Assembly: GCA_023253615.1 (NCBI GenBank)
Contig: JALRFZ010000088.1
Location: 1 to 9,809, forward strand
Direction of reading: 5' to 3'
Origin: Verrucomicrobiales bacterium
Lineage (GTDB): Bacteria > Verrucomicrobiota > Verrucomicrobiia > Verrucomicrobiales > DEV007
DNA: 9,809 nucleotides
Below the pieces are notes generated by a model. That model was not told the origin of the DNA. It was given only the letters and a program-made list of their open reading frames with translations, and did not search any database. Numbering within the stretch: the first letter of the stretch is position 1; the number at the start of each line of letters is the position of its first letter. This document shows positions 1 to 6,248 of this stretch, piece after piece. The position numbers were made by a program, and so were the translations under genes.

Positions 1-539
1 ACTTTCCATTTCGATGGCGCCGACGCCTTTTTCTCCAGGCTCGCCGACAACGACTCGCGCTCCTTGCGGAATTCCTTCGGAGCAGCGGCGGTCTCGGCTT
101 CGACGAGAGCACCGAGCGGGGCGGCCTGGAAGACTTCGGCGACGCGGCGGTTCGTCAGAAATTCCCCGTTCGCGGTGAGAAACCGATCCGCCGCACTGCC
201 GGGCTCTGGACGTTCCGTGAGAAGCGTGGTGCCGTCGCGCACCACGGTCGCTGCGGCGGCTTGGCTCCAGCGTTCCCTGACAAGAGCATCAAACTCGGTC
301 GTGGCCCGATCGCCTTCCTCGGTCACGATTTCTTCGACGAGCTGCTCGTGGAAGACGCGGAGATCCTCGAGGAAGCGGTTGATGCGGTCCGCGAGCCCGT
401 CGCAGCCCGACTGGAGGAGGCGTGTGCGCTGGCTCTCCACGACGAGCTCCTGATCGCGCAGGGAACGCAACGCCAGCCCCGCGAGAAGGACGGCGGGGAG
501 GAGGATCGCGAGCAGGAGAACGAGGACGATGCGCTTCAT
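1..539 (-). CDS. Membrane-anchored sensor-like protein, N-terminal part (probable sensor histidine kinase), truncated by window edge
   Basis: The reading frame starts at the ATG whose A is base 539 on the minus strand and stays open for 179 codons to the left edge, so the C-terminus is missing. The product begins MKRIVLVLLLAILLPAVLLAGLALRSL, a basic residue pair followed by one strong hydrophobic segment, then a charged helical stretch (about 28-75: LRDQELVVESQR...DGLADRINRFLEDL) and a mixed region that would lie outside the membrane. This layout is typical of the input half of bacterial sensor histidine kinases, where a signal anchor leads into a periplasmic helical sensor domain. No kinase motif is visible because that part lies beyond the window, so a chemoreceptor-like or other anchored protein is possible. 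It lies 118 bases downstream of the VWA gene on the same strand, with strong hairpins between them. Confidence 0.6.
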   Translation of the reverse strand, partial: MKRIVLVLLLAILLPAVLLAGLALRSLRDQELVVESQRTRLLQSGCDGLADRINRFLEDLRVFHEQLVEEIVTEEGDRATTEFDALVRERWSQAAAATVVRDGTTLLTERPEPGSAADRFLTANGEFLTNRRVAEVFQAAPLGALVEAETAAAPKEFRKERESLSASLEKKASAPSKWK

Positions 540-570
540 GCGCCGGGGGCGGGTTCGCGGAAACTATCGC

Positions 571-602
571 GCCTTTCCGACCGGGATGACAGTCGAAAAG
601 GC
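571..602 (-). repeat. Stem-loop, 11-bp stem with 10-nt loop, fully paired only as minus-strand RNA
   Basis: On the minus strand the arms read GCCTTTTCGAC and GTCGGAAAGGC. All 11 positions pair in RNA if one U-G wobble is allowed, whereas the plus-strand RNA would have a C-A mismatch there. This agrees with transcription on the minus strand, from the VWA gene toward the sensor-like gene. No run of T follows, so it is not a standard intrinsic terminator. It could be a processing or attenuation hairpin in the leader of the sensor-like gene. Confidence 0.4.
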
Positions 603-620
603 GCGCTGCTGGGTCGTTTG

Positions 621-650
621 CAATTCTTGTCCCGGCCGGGACAAGAATTG
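621..650. repeat. Perfect 30-bp palindrome, 7 bases after the VWA stop codon
   Basis: The left arm CAATTCTTGTCCCGG (621-635) is followed directly by its exact reverse complement CCGGGACAAGAATTG (636-650). The transcript would form a 13-bp hairpin with a CCGG loop, GC-rich at the tip and AT-rich at the base. It begins 7 bases after the minus-strand stop codon of the VWA gene, so it most probably forms the 3' end of that mRNA, as a terminator or stabilising hairpin. No T-tract follows on the minus strand (next bases CAAACGACCC), so factor-independent termination is doubtful. It could instead be a dispersed palindromic element or a protein-binding site. Confidence 0.8.
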
Positions 651-657
651 TAAGGCT

Positions 658-1998
658 TCAGCGCTTCGAGTTCCTCGTCTGCCAGGCTCCGTTCGAGAGC
701 ACCTTGCGTTGCTCTTTCGAAAGCTGGTCGCTTTCGAGTTCCTCGCGTGCCTTCGAGATGCCTTCGAGTTCGCGGCTGATCGCGGCTTGCTGCGGTGCGG
801 GCGCGGCGGCCTGGGCTTCTTTCAACTTCGTGATCTGGGTATCGAGGACGGCGCGAGACGCGGCGGCATTGCCTTGGTCGGCGAGGGCGATCGCTTCTTC
901 GGTGGCGACGGCATTCTCGAAAATGGCGGCCTCGGCGCGGATGCCGCGGTCCATCGTTTTTTCGGCGAGGGTGATGTCTTCGGTGTAGCCGACGACGACT
1001 GGCGCGATCTGATCCTTCGCCGATCCCTCATGGCGCAGGACGACGTTCGCGATCTCGCTGATTTTGCCGAAGGCCCCTTCCTCGACCTGGCATTCGAGAT
1101 AGAGCTCGCGCTTCTGCCCGCCCGAGACGGTGGCGAAAGCGACGCGTTCGGTCTGCGACGACAGCTCGCCGGGACGACCGAGGAAGCGGATCGGACGCAC
1201 GCCCTCGGGACAACGGATCTCGATGATGACTTCGCGGGCGACGATGGTCTGCAGCTCGCCGAGCTCCTTCTTGAAAACCTCGGGCAACGTTTCGACATCG
1301 GCAATGTGGTAGTAGTTCGCATCGCTCGCCTCCGCGAGAGCGGTCATGAGCGTCTCGTTGTAGTCGCTGCCGAGACCGATCGTGGTCACGGACATGCCCT
1401 CGCGGGCGATGCGGTTGCCGAGGTCGGCGATGGAGCGGTTGTCGCTTGGTCCGACGTTGGCGATGCCATCGGAAAGAAGGAGGACGCGATTGATGCGTTC
1501 TTTGGAAAGAAATTCGCGGAGTTGTCGCGAGCCTTCCTCGACGCCTCCGTAGAGGGCGGTGCTGCCTCCGGTCTCGATCCGTTCGATGAGACGCCGGATT
1601 TCCGCGCGCCGCTCGCCGAGACGCGCCGCAGGGACGACGACCTGGATTTCGGATTCGTAGACGACGAGCGAGAGCACATCCTCGGGATCGAGCTGGTCGA
1701 CGAGCAATGCCGCGGCCTGCTTGGCTTGTTCGAGCTTGGCACCGCTCATCGAGCCGCTGCGATCGAGGACGATGGCGAGGTTCAAAGGCGAGCGTTCTTG
1801 CCTGGGAGCGACGCAGCCCTCGACCTCGATCTTCACGACCACGGGGGCGCCGCGTCCTTCCTTCACGAGGAGAGGGCGGTCGACCGAGGTTTTCAACGTC
1901 ACCGCCTCGTCGGCGGCGAAGACGGGCATGGCAGGGTTTCCGCTCGCGGTCAAGATCAGGGCGAGCGCCGACAATTTCAGGCGATGGGTGATTTCCAT
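658..1998 (-). CDS. Secreted von Willebrand factor A (VWA) domain protein
   Basis: The 446-residue product starts with a signal peptide (MEITHRLKLSALALILTASG...VFA, about 1-29). After a beta-rich segment (about 32-65) comes a VWA domain, about residues 72-245, with an intact metal-ion-dependent adhesion site: DRSGS (D79, S81, S83), T147 in GGSTALYGG and D177 in LLLSDGIAN. Such domains bind a divalent ion and mediate protein-protein contacts. A beta-rich region (about 250-345) follows, then a charged, alanine-rich helical tail (about 345-440) likely to form a coiled coil. The layout resembles YfbK-like secreted VWA proteins, which have no assigned enzymatic role; the ligand cannot be inferred. 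A 30-bp palindrome lies just after the stop. The start at 1998 is supported by the signal peptide; no clear Shine-Dalgarno sequence is visible. The gene is divergent from the repeat protein at 2163. Confidence 0.9.
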   Translation of the reverse strand: MEITHRLKLSALALILTASGNPAMPVFAADEAVTLKTSVDRPLLVKEGRGAPVVVKIEVEGCVAPRQERSPLNLAIVLDRSGSMSGAKLEQAKQAAALLVDQLDPEDVLSLVVYESEIQVVVPAARLGERRAEIRRLIERIETGGSTALYGGVEEGSRQLREFLSKERINRVLLLSDGIANVGPSDNRSIADLGNRIAREGMSVTTIGLGSDYNETLMTALAEASDANYYHIADVETLPEVFKKELGELQTIVAREVIIEIRCPEGVRPIRFLGRPGELSSQTERVAFATVSGGQKRELYLECQVEEGAFGKISEIANVVLRHEGSAKDQIAPVVVGYTEDITLAEKTMDRGIRAEAAIFENAVATEEAIALADQGNAAASRAVLDTQITKLKEAQAAAPAPQQAAISRELEGISKAREELESDQLSKEQRKVLSNGAWQTRNSKR

Positions 1999-2028
1999 GG
2001 GGAAACCCTCGCCGCCTTTGCGAAAGAT

Positions 2029-2072
2029 TTGTCATGGTGCCGTCAGGAGTTTGTCAGAAAGTTGTCAGGATC
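2029..2072 (+). promoter_or_regulatory. Four tandem 11-bp repeats resembling a double Pho box
   Basis: Four consecutive 11-mers start at 2029, 2040, 2051 and 2062: TTGTCATGGTG, CCGTCAGGAGT, TTGTCAGAAAG and TTGTCAGGATC. All share GTCA at the same place and three of four have TTGTCA. The spacing is exactly 11 bp. Known PhoB boxes consist of 11-bp direct repeats with a TGTCA core, and the last two units (TGTCA, 6 bases, TGTCA) have exactly that form. Direct-repeat orientation points to the secreted repeat protein at 2163. The divergent VWA gene starts only 31 bases away, so it may also be affected. Regulation by PhoB or another OmpR-family regulator is inferred. Confidence 0.65.
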
Positions 2073-2080
2073 GGGAACGG

Positions 2081-2086
2081 TATCCT
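2081..2086 (+). promoter_or_regulatory. Possible -10 element (TATCCT) for the gene at 2163
   Basis: TATCCT matches four of six bases of the sigma-70 consensus TATAAT. It lies 13 bases after the last TGTCA core of the tandem repeats, close to the spacing in Pho-activated promoters where the box replaces the -35 element. Transcription would start near 2093 and leave an untranslated leader of about 70 bases. The match is weak and rests mainly on position. Confidence 0.3.
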
Positions 2087-2162
2087 CCTTTGGTCCTATG
2101 GCGGAATGGCCCGATGCGGACGATCTTGCGGCATGATCCTCGGGATTCCGCCCTCCTCCTCC

Positions 2163-3779
2163 ATGAACCACTGTCCTGCCCGCGCGCTTTGTCTCGCGAT
2201 CGCCTCGCTGCTGATGGCGTCGGCCCCCGCCCGATCGCAGGAGTCGATCATTGCGATGGGAAATTCCTATTGGAACGGCACGCTCGGCTCCACCGCCAGC
2301 CCCATCGGCGCCAACATCGCGTGCAGCCATACTACGACGGGCGGCTATCTCGTGACCGTCACTTCCCCGGGGGCGTTTGCAGGTGCCACGACGACGGATT
2401 TCATGGTCGAGACGTCGATGGACGATATCGCTATCAACGATCACAACAGTGCTACCTCGATCCTATCCGTGACCGCCGATGTCGTCACGGTGCGTGTGCG
2501 GACCTTCGATCTCGAAGCGATGACCCCGCCCGACCTGGCGGTGGCCGCTAATGCTGAATTCTTTTTTATCATCCGCCGCATCGATCAGTTGACCTCCGGC
2601 CTGCCCCTGGAATCACGCCACCTCGTCGCGGTCGGCACCGTTCGAAGCAGCGGCCTACTCGACGCGGGATTTGCCATCGACGGAGTCTCGATTCTGACGG
2701 GACGAGGAGCAGTCGGTGAGTATTTCATCCAGCTCAGCAGGGCGGGCGGCTTCACCGCGGATGCAAACGTCCAATACGTCCTCCTTCTCTCACCTCGCGG
2801 CGTCTCTGTGCCCGATGTCTCCGTTCGAGGCGCCAGCTACAGCGCGGTAACCGATGACATGGTGAATTTCTACATCCGCTCGCAAGATGTGCAGGCGGCG
2901 ACCGCCGCCGATGATCCCGTGGCCGCCGACACCTCGTTTTCGTTCGCGATCTTCAATGCCTCGACGCATGATTCCAACGGGGAATCTTCCTCCACGCTGC
3001 TCAAGGCGGTCGCCTCCGTCGATGGCGCCGGGAATCTCGTCGCCGGCCGCACCGCCTACCCCGGGGCGACGATCAGCGCGGTGAAAACCTCGACGGGCCG
3101 CTATGATGTCTTCATCGATTCCCCCGGAGCCTTCGCCGGAGTCGATGACGCCAGCCTCGCTGCCTTCGTCACCCTCAACAGCAGCAGCCAAGTCGATGAT
3201 CTTGCCAAAACACGGGTCGCCGTCGTCAACGCCGACCGCATCCGCATCGACGTCGCGATCGACGACGTGCAGCACAACAACGACGAGGATGGCATCCCGG
3301 CTGACGGTTCCTTCTTCGTCTCCCTCTATGATGCGGCCCCGGTCCTGCGTCACGATCTCCGGGTCGGAAAATCGTCGTCGGGTGCCGGAGCAGCCGGAAA
3401 CGGCGTCTTCAACAGCAACGGCGCCGGCCAGTCCGTGAAATTGGTTCTCCCCGGAAAGGCCAAACGATCCGCCTACTTCCGCGCCGCGAATCGCGGAGGT
3501 TCGGTGGATGCACTGCGGCTCAAGAGCGGAAAAATCCCCTCGACCGTGAAAGCGAATTTCTTCCTCACCTCCGGCGGTGGAGGCAACATCACGGCCACGG
3601 TCCGGGCCGGGGGCACGGTGGCGGGCAGCCTCATGCCCGGGGAAACGGTCGCGGTCCAGGCAAGTCTCCGCTACAAGAAACTTTCGAAGCGCCCGAAGGC
3701 GAAGCTGGCGCTGAGCACGCTCTCCGGCTATCAGCCCGCCAACGCCGACACGAATCTGGTGCTGTTGAAAGGGAAGTGA
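2163..3779 (+). CDS. Secreted protein with three ~126-residue repeats and a C-terminal beta-rich domain
   Basis: The frame is open from 2034, but the ATG at 2163 is chosen because it begins a clear signal peptide (MNHCPARALCLAIASLLMASAPARSQ), giving 538 residues. The mature part holds three tandem repeats. The landmarks SPGAFAG (residue 68), SRAGGFTAD (192) and SPGAFAG (320) are spaced 124 and 128 residues apart, each followed by a beta-rich stretch and an acidic ending of the type DDPVAADTSFSFAIF. Residues from about 400 (LRHDLRVGKSSSG...GNGVFNSNGAGQSVKLVL) to the end form a different domain that I recall from extracellular Verrucomicrobiota and Planctomycetota proteins. No catalytic motif is seen. 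A binding or cell-surface role is possible but not shown. The upstream TGTCA repeats suggest induction by a PhoB-like regulator. No strong Shine-Dalgarno sequence is present. Confidence 0.85.
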   Translation: MNHCPARALCLAIASLLMASAPARSQESIIAMGNSYWNGTLGSTASPIGANIACSHTTTGGYLVTVTSPGAFAGATTTDFMVETSMDDIAINDHNSATSILSVTADVVTVRVRTFDLEAMTPPDLAVAANAEFFFIIRRIDQLTSGLPLESRHLVAVGTVRSSGLLDAGFAIDGVSILTGRGAVGEYFIQLSRAGGFTADANVQYVLLLSPRGVSVPDVSVRGASYSAVTDDMVNFYIRSQDVQAATAADDPVAADTSFSFAIFNASTHDSNGESSSTLLKAVASVDGAGNLVAGRTAYPGATISAVKTSTGRYDVFIDSPGAFAGVDDASLAAFVTLNSSSQVDDLAKTRVAVVNADRIRIDVAIDDVQHNNDEDGIPADGSFFVSLYDAAPVLRHDLRVGKSSSGAGAAGNGVFNSNGAGQSVKLVLPGKAKRSAYFRAANRGGSVDALRLKSGKIPSTVKANFFLTSGGGGNITATVRAGGTVAGSLMPGETVAVQASLRYKKLSKRPKAKLALSTLSGYQPANADTNLVLLKGK

Positions 3780-3876
3780 GGATTTCGTGAAAGTTGATGG
3801 CGGGACCCCGCGTATGGGAGGAAAGAATCCCTCTTCCCCTTTTCCGGGGAATGCCGTATCGGTTAGACCTTCGACC

Positions 3877-4893
3877 ATGAAATCCCCCACAACGCGGCTC
3901 ATCCGCTTCCTTTCCAATCCTCTCGCCGTGGCGGCCATCGCGGCGGTAGCCGTGTCGGCCTCGATGCTCTCGCTGACCTCGTGCGGCGACAAGGCTTTCG
4001 CCGCGACGGAGAAAACGAAGATCGTTTTCATCGCCGGCAAAAAGAGCCACCCCTCCGGCCAGCACGAATTCAACGCCGGAGCGATCCTCCTCGCCCGCGC
4101 CCTCAACGAACAGAGCGGCCTGCCGGTCGAGGTGAAGGTCGTCCACAACGGCTGGCCCGAAGATGAATCGGTCTTCGAAGGAGCGAAGGCGGTCGTGATC
4201 TACTCCGACGGCAATGCAAGCCATCCTGCCAACGGCAACGAAGCGAAGATCGAGGCCATGCTCGCGAAGGGCGTCGGTCTCATGTGCATGCATTACGCCG
4301 TCGAGGTACCGAAGGGCGAACAGGGCGAGCGATTCAAGAAATGGATCGGGGGTCACTACGAGAGCGGCTACTCCACCAATCCCCACTGGACCGCGGGAGT
4401 CGAGATCAAGGAAGGCCACCCCATCAGCCGCGGCGTGCCCGGCTTCAGCGCAAACGACGAATGGTATTACAACATGCGTTTCGCCGATCCGAAGACGGCC
4501 GAAGACATCGTCACCGGCGTGCCCACCCGCGAGAAGATCAACCGCTACATCCACTGGACGCCCGACGGCGAAAAGAATCTCGGCAAACGCCAGACGATGA
4601 TGTGGGCGGTCGAGCGTCCCGATGGCGGGCGCGGCATCGGTTTCACCGGAGGTCACTGGCATCGCAACTGGGCGATCGATGATTTCCGCAAGCTCGTCCT
4701 CAACGCGATCCTCTGGACCGCGAAGGTCGAGGTGCCGGACGGTGGCGTCGTCTCCGAGCCCGTCACCGAGGCCCAGCTCAACGAGAACCTCGATCCGAAG
4801 GACAAGATGGAGCACGTCGCCCTTCCCTCGCAGGCCGATCTCACCCAACCCGCCGCCGAGCCGGTCGAGTTCCGCTGGCCCGGGAAGAAGTGA
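3877..4893 (+). CDS. ThuA-like domain lipoprotein
   Basis: The start at 3877 is preferred over the in-frame ATG at 3787 because it begins a signal sequence (MKSPTTRLIRFLSNPLAVAAIAAVAVSASMLSLTSC) ending in a lipobox-like LTSC. Cys36 would be lipidated, giving a 338-residue envelope lipoprotein. Residues about 47-275 match the ThuA (trehalose utilisation) fold, a class I glutamine-amidotransferase-like domain: KIVFIAGKKSHPSGQHEF at the first strand, VVIYSDG, GLMCMHYAVE at the position of the amidotransferase elbow, GGHY, and GIGFTGGHWHRNW near the end. ThuA relatives are linked to sugar metabolism, and many Planctomycetota and Verrucomicrobiota copies are of unknown substrate. The C-terminal 60 residues are low in predicted structure. 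The gene ends 10 bases before murI, so the two may be co-transcribed, although no functional link is evident. Confidence 0.88.
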   Translation: MKSPTTRLIRFLSNPLAVAAIAAVAVSASMLSLTSCGDKAFAATEKTKIVFIAGKKSHPSGQHEFNAGAILLARALNEQSGLPVEVKVVHNGWPEDESVFEGAKAVVIYSDGNASHPANGNEAKIEAMLAKGVGLMCMHYAVEVPKGEQGERFKKWIGGHYESGYSTNPHWTAGVEIKEGHPISRGVPGFSANDEWYYNMRFADPKTAEDIVTGVPTREKINRYIHWTPDGEKNLGKRQTMMWAVERPDGGRGIGFTGGHWHRNWAIDDFRKLVLNAILWTAKVEVPDGGVVSEPVTEAQLNENLDPKDKMEHVALPSQADLTQPAAEPVEFRWPGKK

Positions 4894-4903
4894 CCTTTCT
4901 CCC

Positions 4904-5692
4904 GTGAAAATCGGCCTGCTCGATTCCGGTGTCGGTGGTCTCTCGGTCTTGCGCGAGATCCACCGGCTCCTGCCCGGTGCTTCACTCCACTATGTCGGAG
5001 ATTCGGCCTGGTGTCCCTACGGCACGAAGAGTCCCGAGGTGATCCAGCGCCGCGTCTTCGAGATCGCCGACTACCTCCTCGGCCACGGCGCGGAGATCCT
5101 CGTGATCGCCTGCAACTCGGCCACGATCCAGGCGGTCGGAGCCCTGCGGGCCGAGTATCCCCTGCCCGTCGTCGGGATGGAGCCGGGAGTGAAACCCGCG
5201 GCGGAGCGCACCCGCAGCGGCGTCATCGGCGTGCTCGCGACCGAGGCCTCGCTCGCCGGAGAGAAATTCCACCAACTCGTCAACACCCACGCCAGCGGCG
5301 TCCGGGTCATCACGCGTCCGTGCCCGCGTTTCGTGGAACTCGTCGAGGCGGGCATTCTCGACGGCCCCGAGGCCGAGGAAGCGGTGGACGAGGCCCTCGC
5401 CCCGCTCCTCGAGGCGGGTGCGGATGTGTTTGTGTTAGGTTGCACGCATTATCCCTTCCTGCGTCCGGTGATCGAAAGGCGCCTGCCCGAAGGCAGCGTC
5501 GTGATCGACACCGGACCCGCCGTCGCGAAGCGCGTCGAGTCGTTGCTACCTTTGGGAGGTACAGATCACCCGGGAACGATCCAGATCGAGACCACCGGCC
5601 CGCTCGGTCAACTCGAACAGCTTCTCCCTCGCCTGCTTCCCGGCTTGGCCGTGCAAAGCGCGGCTTGCCGGATCGGCGGGGATCCGGATTGA
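4904..5692 (+). CDS. murI: Glutamate racemase
   Basis: This cytoplasmic enzyme interconverts L- and D-glutamate and supplies D-glutamate for peptidoglycan. The 262-residue length is normal for the family. The GTG start at 4904 places the N-terminal motif LLDSGVGGLSVL at residues 5-16, with catalytic-region Asp7; the frame extends upstream only into the ThuA gene. Further family signatures are VGDSAWCPYGTKS (31-43), ACNSAT with catalytic Cys70, and GCTHYPF with the second catalytic Cys180 and His182. It follows the ThuA gene after 10 bases, with the purine-rich stretch GGGAAGAAG overlapping the end of that gene as a distant ribosome site. It converges with the small cytochrome c gene, leaving 20 bases between the two stops. 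All key residues are present, so it should be active. Confidence 0.97.
   Translation: MKIGLLDSGVGGLSVLREIHRLLPGASLHYVGDSAWCPYGTKSPEVIQRRVFEIADYLLGHGAEILVIACNSATIQAVGALRAEYPLPVVGMEPGVKPAAERTRSGVIGVLATEASLAGEKFHQLVNTHASGVRVITRPCPRFVELVEAGILDGPEAEEAVDEALAPLLEAGADVFVLGCTHYPFLRPVIERRLPEGSVVIDTGPAVAKRVESLLPLGGTDHPGTIQIETTGPLGQLEQLLPRLLPGLAVQSAACRIGGDPD
5668..5687. terminator. Weak 7-bp hairpin at the murI / cytochrome c convergence
   Basis: CCGGATC (5668-5674) and GATCCGG (5681-5687) are perfect inverted arms around a 6-base loop, sitting in the last codons of murI. It is the only hairpin seen at the junction of the two convergent genes (stops at 5692 and 5713), where a bidirectional terminator would be expected. 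No T-run follows on either strand, so the call is tentative. Confidence 0.25.
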
Positions 5693-5712
5693 ATGCTTGG
5701 TCCGGCGGGGTC

Positions 5713-6156
5713 TCACTCCGTTTTCTTCACTGCGGCCTCGATGTCGGCACGACGCTGCATCGGTTTGCCATTGTATTTTTCCCGCCACCCTTTCACCTTT
5801 TCGGCATCGACCGGAGGGGCTTCGTTGCCAAAGCTCTTCCGCACGAAGCTGATGATCTCAGCGAGTTCTTCATCCTTCGCCATGGCTCCGAGCGGGGCCA
5901 TCACCCCGAGGTATTTGGCGTCCTCCTTGGCGATGCCGGTGAAAATGATTGAAGCCAGCAATTCGCCGTCGCCATGCGTCGCGATCACTGATCCGGCGAG
6001 CGGCGGAGCCATCGCCGTCGGCGTGCCGGCCCCGATGCCCTTGCCGTCAGGTCCATGACAGGCGGCGCAAAGCGTGTAAGTGACCGATTGGGCCGAGGCC
6101 ATTCCCGCGGCGGAAACAACGACGACACTGAGGAGGGTGAGAAGGTTGCGTTTCAT
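5713..6156 (-). CDS. Secreted small c-type cytochrome (class I)
   Basis: The 147-residue product has a Sec signal peptide (MKRNLLTLLSVVVVSAAGMASA, cleavage near residue 22) and a single haem-c site CAACH (Cys30, Cys33, His34). Met86 in GVMAPLG is the probable sixth ligand. The pattern LCAACHGPDGKGIGAGTPTAMAPPLAGS is that of soluble class I cytochromes of roughly 100 residues that shuttle electrons in the periplasm. The C-terminal tail from about residue 115 (EAPPVDAEKVKGWREKYNGKP) is an extension that may pack on the fold. The gene is divergent from the RegB-type kinase. A palindromic operator lies 36 bases upstream of its start and matches a second copy in front of the CydA-like oxidase gene, so the two are probably co-regulated. 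A plausible role is electron donor to that oxidase, which is inference. Confidence 0.92.
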   Translation of the reverse strand: MKRNLLTLLSVVVVSAAGMASAQSVTYTLCAACHGPDGKGIGAGTPTAMAPPLAGSVIATHGDGELLASIIFTGIAKEDAKYLGVMAPLGAMAKDEELAEIISFVRKSFGNEAPPVDAEKVKGWREKYNGKPMQRRADIEAAVKKTE

Positions 6157-6189
6157 CGATCAAACGATCCGTCCAAGCCAAGGCAAAGT

Positions 6190-6212
6190 CACTGCGGCAA
6201 AATGCCGCAGTG
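6190..6212. promoter_or_regulatory. Perfect inverted repeat, probable RegA/RegR-type operator (copy 1)
   Basis: The arms CACTGCGGCA (6190-6199) and TGCCGCAGTG (6203-6212) are perfectly complementary around AAA. Read on the minus strand the core is GCGGCATTTTGCCGC, which fits the RegR consensus GNG(A/G)C(A/G)TTNNGNCGC at every fixed position, as I remember that consensus. The site lies in the divergent gap, 36 bases before the cytochrome c start and just before the regB start. It can therefore act on both genes. A near-identical 17-mer occurs at 8081-8097. Confidence 0.75.
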
Positions 6213-6248
6213 GATGGACAATCTTCCTCCGTGGGCCACGTTTCGCCG

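Noticed and set aside
2127..2134. TGCGGCAT half-site upstream of the 2163 gene, resembling the RegA operator
   Set aside because: Only one arm is present; the following bases (GATCCTCGGG) do not give the GNCGC block, so it is probably chance.
529..2136. A 535-codon open frame on the plus strand, opposite the VWA gene
   Set aside because: It is antisense to a gene with a clear signal peptide and full metal-binding site. The predicted protein is rich in D, R, G and A with no recognisable motif, as expected from the mirror frame of high-GC coding DNA.
2034..2162. N-terminal extension of the secreted repeat protein to the ATG at 2034
   Set aside because: It would place 43 non-hydrophobic residues before a good signal peptide and would start inside the TGTCA repeat array.
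3801..3812. GC-rich inverted repeat just after the stop of the secreted repeat protein
   Set aside because: The arms are only 4-5 bp with a very short loop and no T-tract, so a terminator is not supported.
3834..3851. TTCCCC / GGGGAA inverted arms before the ThuA gene
   Set aside because: A 6-bp stem with a 6-base loop and no T-run is too weak to call a terminator or operator in this base composition.
2790..4148. A 452-codon open frame on the minus strand spanning two plus-strand genes
   Set aside because: It crosses the boundary of the repeat protein and the ThuA lipoprotein, which both have signal peptides and family features. Its composition is that of a shadow frame.
3631..4848. A 405-codon minus-strand frame opposite the ThuA gene
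   Set aside because: No family motif is seen and the sense strand encodes a clear ThuA domain, so it is a shadow.
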